A DNA stretch of 6,952 nt, taken from Alphaproteobacteria bacterium MarineAlpha3_Bin3 (GTDB lineage Bacteria > Pseudomonadota > Alphaproteobacteria > Rhodospirillales > Casp-alpha2). Positions 5,266 through 6,952 of this stretch are shown piece after piece. The position numbers and the translations under genes were made by a program. Where the stretch lies: the NCBI GenBank assembly GCA_002938075.1, contig PTLK01000104.1, positions 1 to 6,952 of the forward strand. The letters are read 5' to 3'. Below the pieces are notes generated by a model, which made no database searches, had not been told where the DNA came from, and saw nothing but the letters and a program-made list of their open reading frames with translations. How positions within the stretch are numbered: position 1 is the first letter of the stretch; every line of letters begins with the position of its first letter.

Positions 5266-5451
5266 TCAGGTGGTATCCCTGGCTTCCATGACTTCGCGGC
5301 CCTTATATGTACCACAGGACTCGCAGACATGATGGGGACGCTTCAACTCACCACAGTTGGGGCATTCTTCGTAAACGGAAGAACCCAGAGAATCGTGTGC
5401 ACGGCGCATATCGCGGCGTGACTTCGAAACCTTCTTTTTAGGGACTGCCAT
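5266..5451 (-). CDS. rpmF: 50S ribosomal protein L32
   Basis: A 61-residue basic protein starting MAVPKKKVSKSRRDMRRAHD, the standard L32 N-terminus. It has an intact zinc ribbon: Cys30-PN-Cys33 and Cys43-ES-Cys46, so this is the zinc-binding (C+) form. ATG 5451 has GAGGT (5460-5464) eight bases upstream. The frame is open further upstream but that extension overlaps the DUF177 gene and has no L32 character. The 85-bp gap to DUF177 contains a run of seven G (minus strand) and a small bulged hairpin, GCGC..GCGC. A weak promoter could lie there (TTGCCC, 17 bp, TTAAGT), though read-through from upstream is also expected. Confidence 0.97.
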   Translation of the reverse strand: MAVPKKKVSKSRRDMRRAHDSLGSSVYEECPNCGELKRPHHVCESCGTYKGREVMEARDTT

Positions 5452-5536
5452 CGTTAGATACCTCGTTCGATGCGCTTTCGTAAACGCGCGCCTACTTAAA
5501 CCGATTACCCCCCCTGGGGCAAGAACCTTACAAGGG

Positions 5537-6148
5537 TTATTTCGGTTTCTTCCTGAGCTTGGCCAAGGCGGGGAAAGGGCCGCCCCGGGATTCGGTTTTT
5601 TCACCGTCGTCGGGGTCCGTCGAATAGTCGGCGAAAGACAATTCGGGGTTGCGCGGAAACGGGTTGATTTCAAGCGCCAATTGTTCGGCCACCGCCTCGC
5701 CGACGTCGATTTTCCCCTCCGGGGCCGCTTCGGGGGGGTCTTCGGCGTCGATATCGATATTTCCGTCGTCCGATCCTTCCGCCGGTTCCGGGACGATATC
5801 GTAAAGCCTCTCGAAGAAGCCCTCCAGCGTGGCTTCCATTGGTTCATGGGAAACCACGCAGGTTTGAACGATTTCGGCCCTAAAGGCTCCTTCCAGCCGG
5901 ACCAGGGCGCACCCTTCCTGGGGTGTCAGGCGAACCGCTCCTGTCAGGGTTTTAAGGCCGGCGAGTCCAAACCGTTCGGCCAACAATGACCGTTCGCTCT
6001 CGTCGGCTTCGATGTCGAGGGATGAGCCTCCTTCGTCCAGGGTCTCGGCCAGGACTATGCGGGAAAATTCGGGCACCGGGGTGCCACGAGGGGTGTCCCC
6101 CCGGCTATCAATATGCGGGGGGCGGCCCCGCAACCCCGAGGGGTTCAT
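5537..6148 (-). CDS. DUF177 (YceD-family) protein
   Basis: A 203-residue protein with the DUF177 pattern: PEFSRIVLAETL near the N-terminus (26-37), a conserved Cys region QTCVVSHEPM (95-104), an acidic central loop (121-145), GEAVAEQLALEINPFPR (150-166) and a basic end PFPALAKLRKKPK. DUF177 proteins are encoded next to rpmF in most bacteria and have been linked to 23S rRNA accumulation, so a role in large-subunit assembly is likely. Start ATG 6148 overlaps the stop of the chaperone gene by ATGA, indicating coupling. The first 25 residues (Arg/Pro/Gly-rich) are not part of the conserved domain, so a later start cannot be excluded. Confidence 0.9.
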   Translation of the reverse strand: MNPSGLRGRPPHIDSRGDTPRGTPVPEFSRIVLAETLDEGGSSLDIEADESERSLLAERFGLAGLKTLTGAVRLTPQEGCALVRLEGAFRAEIVQTCVVSHEPMEATLEGFFERLYDIVPEPAEGSDDGNIDIDAEDPPEAAPEGKIDVGEAVAEQLALEINPFPRNPELSFADYSTDPDDGEKTESRGGPFPALAKLRKKPK

Positions 6149-6744
6149 TGCTGTTTTTCCTTCCCGAGGCCTTTTTTTTCGGGCTTCGGCGGGACTTTTT
6201 CGGGCGCCGCCGGGGCGGGGCCAAAATCAAGCTCGCCCCTCAACAGCCTGTCGGTGTCTATATGGTCCAGTCGGGCGGCCTCGCGGCGCATGTAATCGGC
6301 GACCGTGGATAGCTGGGAATCGTCTGGTTCGATCTTGCGGTAAAGGTTGCGCCTAAGCGAATCGACAAGCGCCGCCTCGTCGCCCGCCAAGCCGTCCTCA
6401 TAGGCCTGGATGCGTCCGTAAAAAGCCGCCGCCATGCCCTTGACGCGCTTTCCCACGGCCAGATCGCCGAGGCCCATTTCACGGAGGTTCTGATCCATGT
6501 CGGCAAACATCAAATCGAAGAAGGCCTGACCCAGGTAGGCCGTGCGATCATGGTCGCGCTTGGTCCGCCTAAGTAAAAGAAAGGCGTGTAGCAGGATCAT
6601 GTCAAAACGCCCGTCGGCGGTGTCCGGTACCCCACAGGTTAGATAAAATCCCGGCTGACGCGCCTGTTTGACCACGCAAACGTAAAGCCTGCAGGCGGCG
6701 TCCCAGGGTCCGGGCCAGGGATTGAAAAATTCCTTCAGTTTCAT
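6145..6744 (-). CDS. Ubiquinol-cytochrome c chaperone (CBP3-like)
   Basis: The 199-residue product matches the ubiquinol-cytochrome c chaperone family, related to mitochondrial Cbp3/UQCC1, which assists cytochrome b in bc1 complex assembly. The core is ACRLYVCVVKQARQPGFY (17-34) followed by GVPDTADGRFDMILLHAFLLLRR (38-60), the signature of the family. AFFDLMFADMDQNLREMG (74-91) and VGKRVKGMAAAFYGRIQAY (97-115) are the conserved helices. The C-terminus from 175 on is a Pro/Lys-rich tail of low complexity. The frame is open to 6873, but ATG 6744 is chosen because the conserved part begins KLKEFF; only a weak GGAA precedes it, and the extension would cover the promoter. It heads the leftward cluster and overlaps DUF177 by four bases. 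Confidence 0.9.
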   Translation of the reverse strand: MKLKEFFNPWPGPWDAACRLYVCVVKQARQPGFYLTCGVPDTADGRFDMILLHAFLLLRRTKRDHDRTAYLGQAFFDLMFADMDQNLREMGLGDLAVGKRVKGMAAAFYGRIQAYEDGLAGDEAALVDSLRRNLYRKIEPDDSQLSTVADYMRREAARLDHIDTDRLLRGELDFGPAPAAPEKVPPKPEKKGLGKEKQQ

Positions 6745-6792
6745 CGAATTTCCAAAACGGTGGGCGTTGAGAGTGCTGCAAAACAATGGGTT

Positions 6793-6821
6793 ATCAAAGG
6801 CCATGAGGGGGTAATTGACAA
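6793..6821 (-). promoter_or_regulatory. Candidate promoter of the leftward cluster
   Basis: On the minus strand TTGTCA (6821-6816) and TTTGAT (6798-6793) are 17 bp apart, with a start near 6786 and a leader of about 42 nt before ATG 6744. The -35 box overlaps a perfect TTGACA on the plus strand (6815-6820), so the site could serve both directions, although no good -10 box follows on the plus strand. Confidence 0.4.
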
Positions 6822-6934
6822 TTGGCGTTTTGAGGTGCAGTTTTTCCTCTAATGCCAGACACCCGATCGCCACCGGGCGGAAGCACCTGCCCTTTTAGGT
6901 GCGCAGCCAGCCCTTTTCGTTGTGGAGAGAGTGG

Positions 6935-6952
6935 ATGCCGGTGAAAAAGCTC
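6935..6952 (+). CDS. Possible 5' end of a rightward gene (partial)
   Basis: ATG 6935 is preceded at seven bases by GGAG (6924-6927) and opens MPVKKL before the window ends. A basic start of this kind would suit a signal peptide. In several alphaproteobacteria an outer-membrane assembly lipoprotein gene (bamE/omlA) lies divergent to this chaperone, which makes a gene here plausible, but six codons cannot identify it. Confidence 0.3.

Noticed and set aside
5452..5847. Long upstream extension of rpmF
   Set aside because: It is a frame-shifted shadow of the DUF177 gene. L32 starts at MAVPKKK with a good ribosome binding site.
6745..6873. 43-residue extension of the chaperone
   Set aside because: It overlaps the promoter candidate and has no family resemblance before KLKEFF.
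6895..6951. 18-codon leftward gene tail, SFFTGIHSLHNEKGWLRT then TAA
   Set aside because: It reads like protein and could be a real C-terminus, but it is too short to support, and it overlaps the better-supported start at 6935.
1..6952. CRISPR array, phage genes, toxin-antitoxin or biosynthetic cluster
   Set aside because: No spaced repeat array and no proteins of these types seen on either strand.

Overview
The window is a GC-rich piece of an alphaproteobacterial chromosome. The best fit is a Rhodospirillales-type genome, because the gene order cytochrome bc1 chaperone, DUF177, rpmF, plsX, fabH, ihfA, merR, with tRNA-Pro just beyond merR, is a familiar alphaproteobacterial arrangement. I recognised this by eye from protein motifs and synteny; no search was run.

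Layout. Positions 1-47 hold the start of a leftward gene that leaves the window. Positions 48-1330 hold a rightward M23-type peptidase gene whose apparent signal-peptide codons contain an in-frame stop; a 43-codon ORF overlaps its upstream ATG. Positions 1331-1800 are a scar: the C-terminal end of a leftward gene, a truncated insertion-sequence end carrying the first ~31 codons of a transposase, and a short leftward ORF with a signal peptide that now ends inside the IS remnant. Positions 1803-2054 are non-coding and contain only small dyads and a short repeat. tRNA-Pro(GGG) lies at 2055-2131 on the minus strand with a good promoter of its own.

Positions 2252-6744 are a compact leftward housekeeping cluster. 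Transcription runs from high to low coordinates: ubiquinol-cytochrome c chaperone (CBP3-like), DUF177/YceD, rpmF (ribosomal protein L32), plsX, fabH, ihfA, merR-type regulator. Two junctions are ATGA overlaps (chaperone/DUF177 and plsX/fabH) and ihfA/merR are 3 nt apart, so translational coupling is likely. ihfA has a separate sigma70-like promoter in the 162-nt gap after fabH, with a perfect 7-bp-arm palindrome over the predicted start point. The cluster joins fatty-acid and phospholipid initiation (PlsX, FabH), ribosome assembly (L32, DUF177), respiratory-complex assembly and a nucleoid protein. The right edge (6745-6952) is an upstream region with a plausible promoter for the cluster and a possible rightward gene start at 6935.

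I found no undescribed multi-gene system. The points most worth a second look are the stop codon in the M23 signal peptide together with an atypical HxH motif, the IS scar between two leftward gene fragments, and the palindrome at the ihfA start site.
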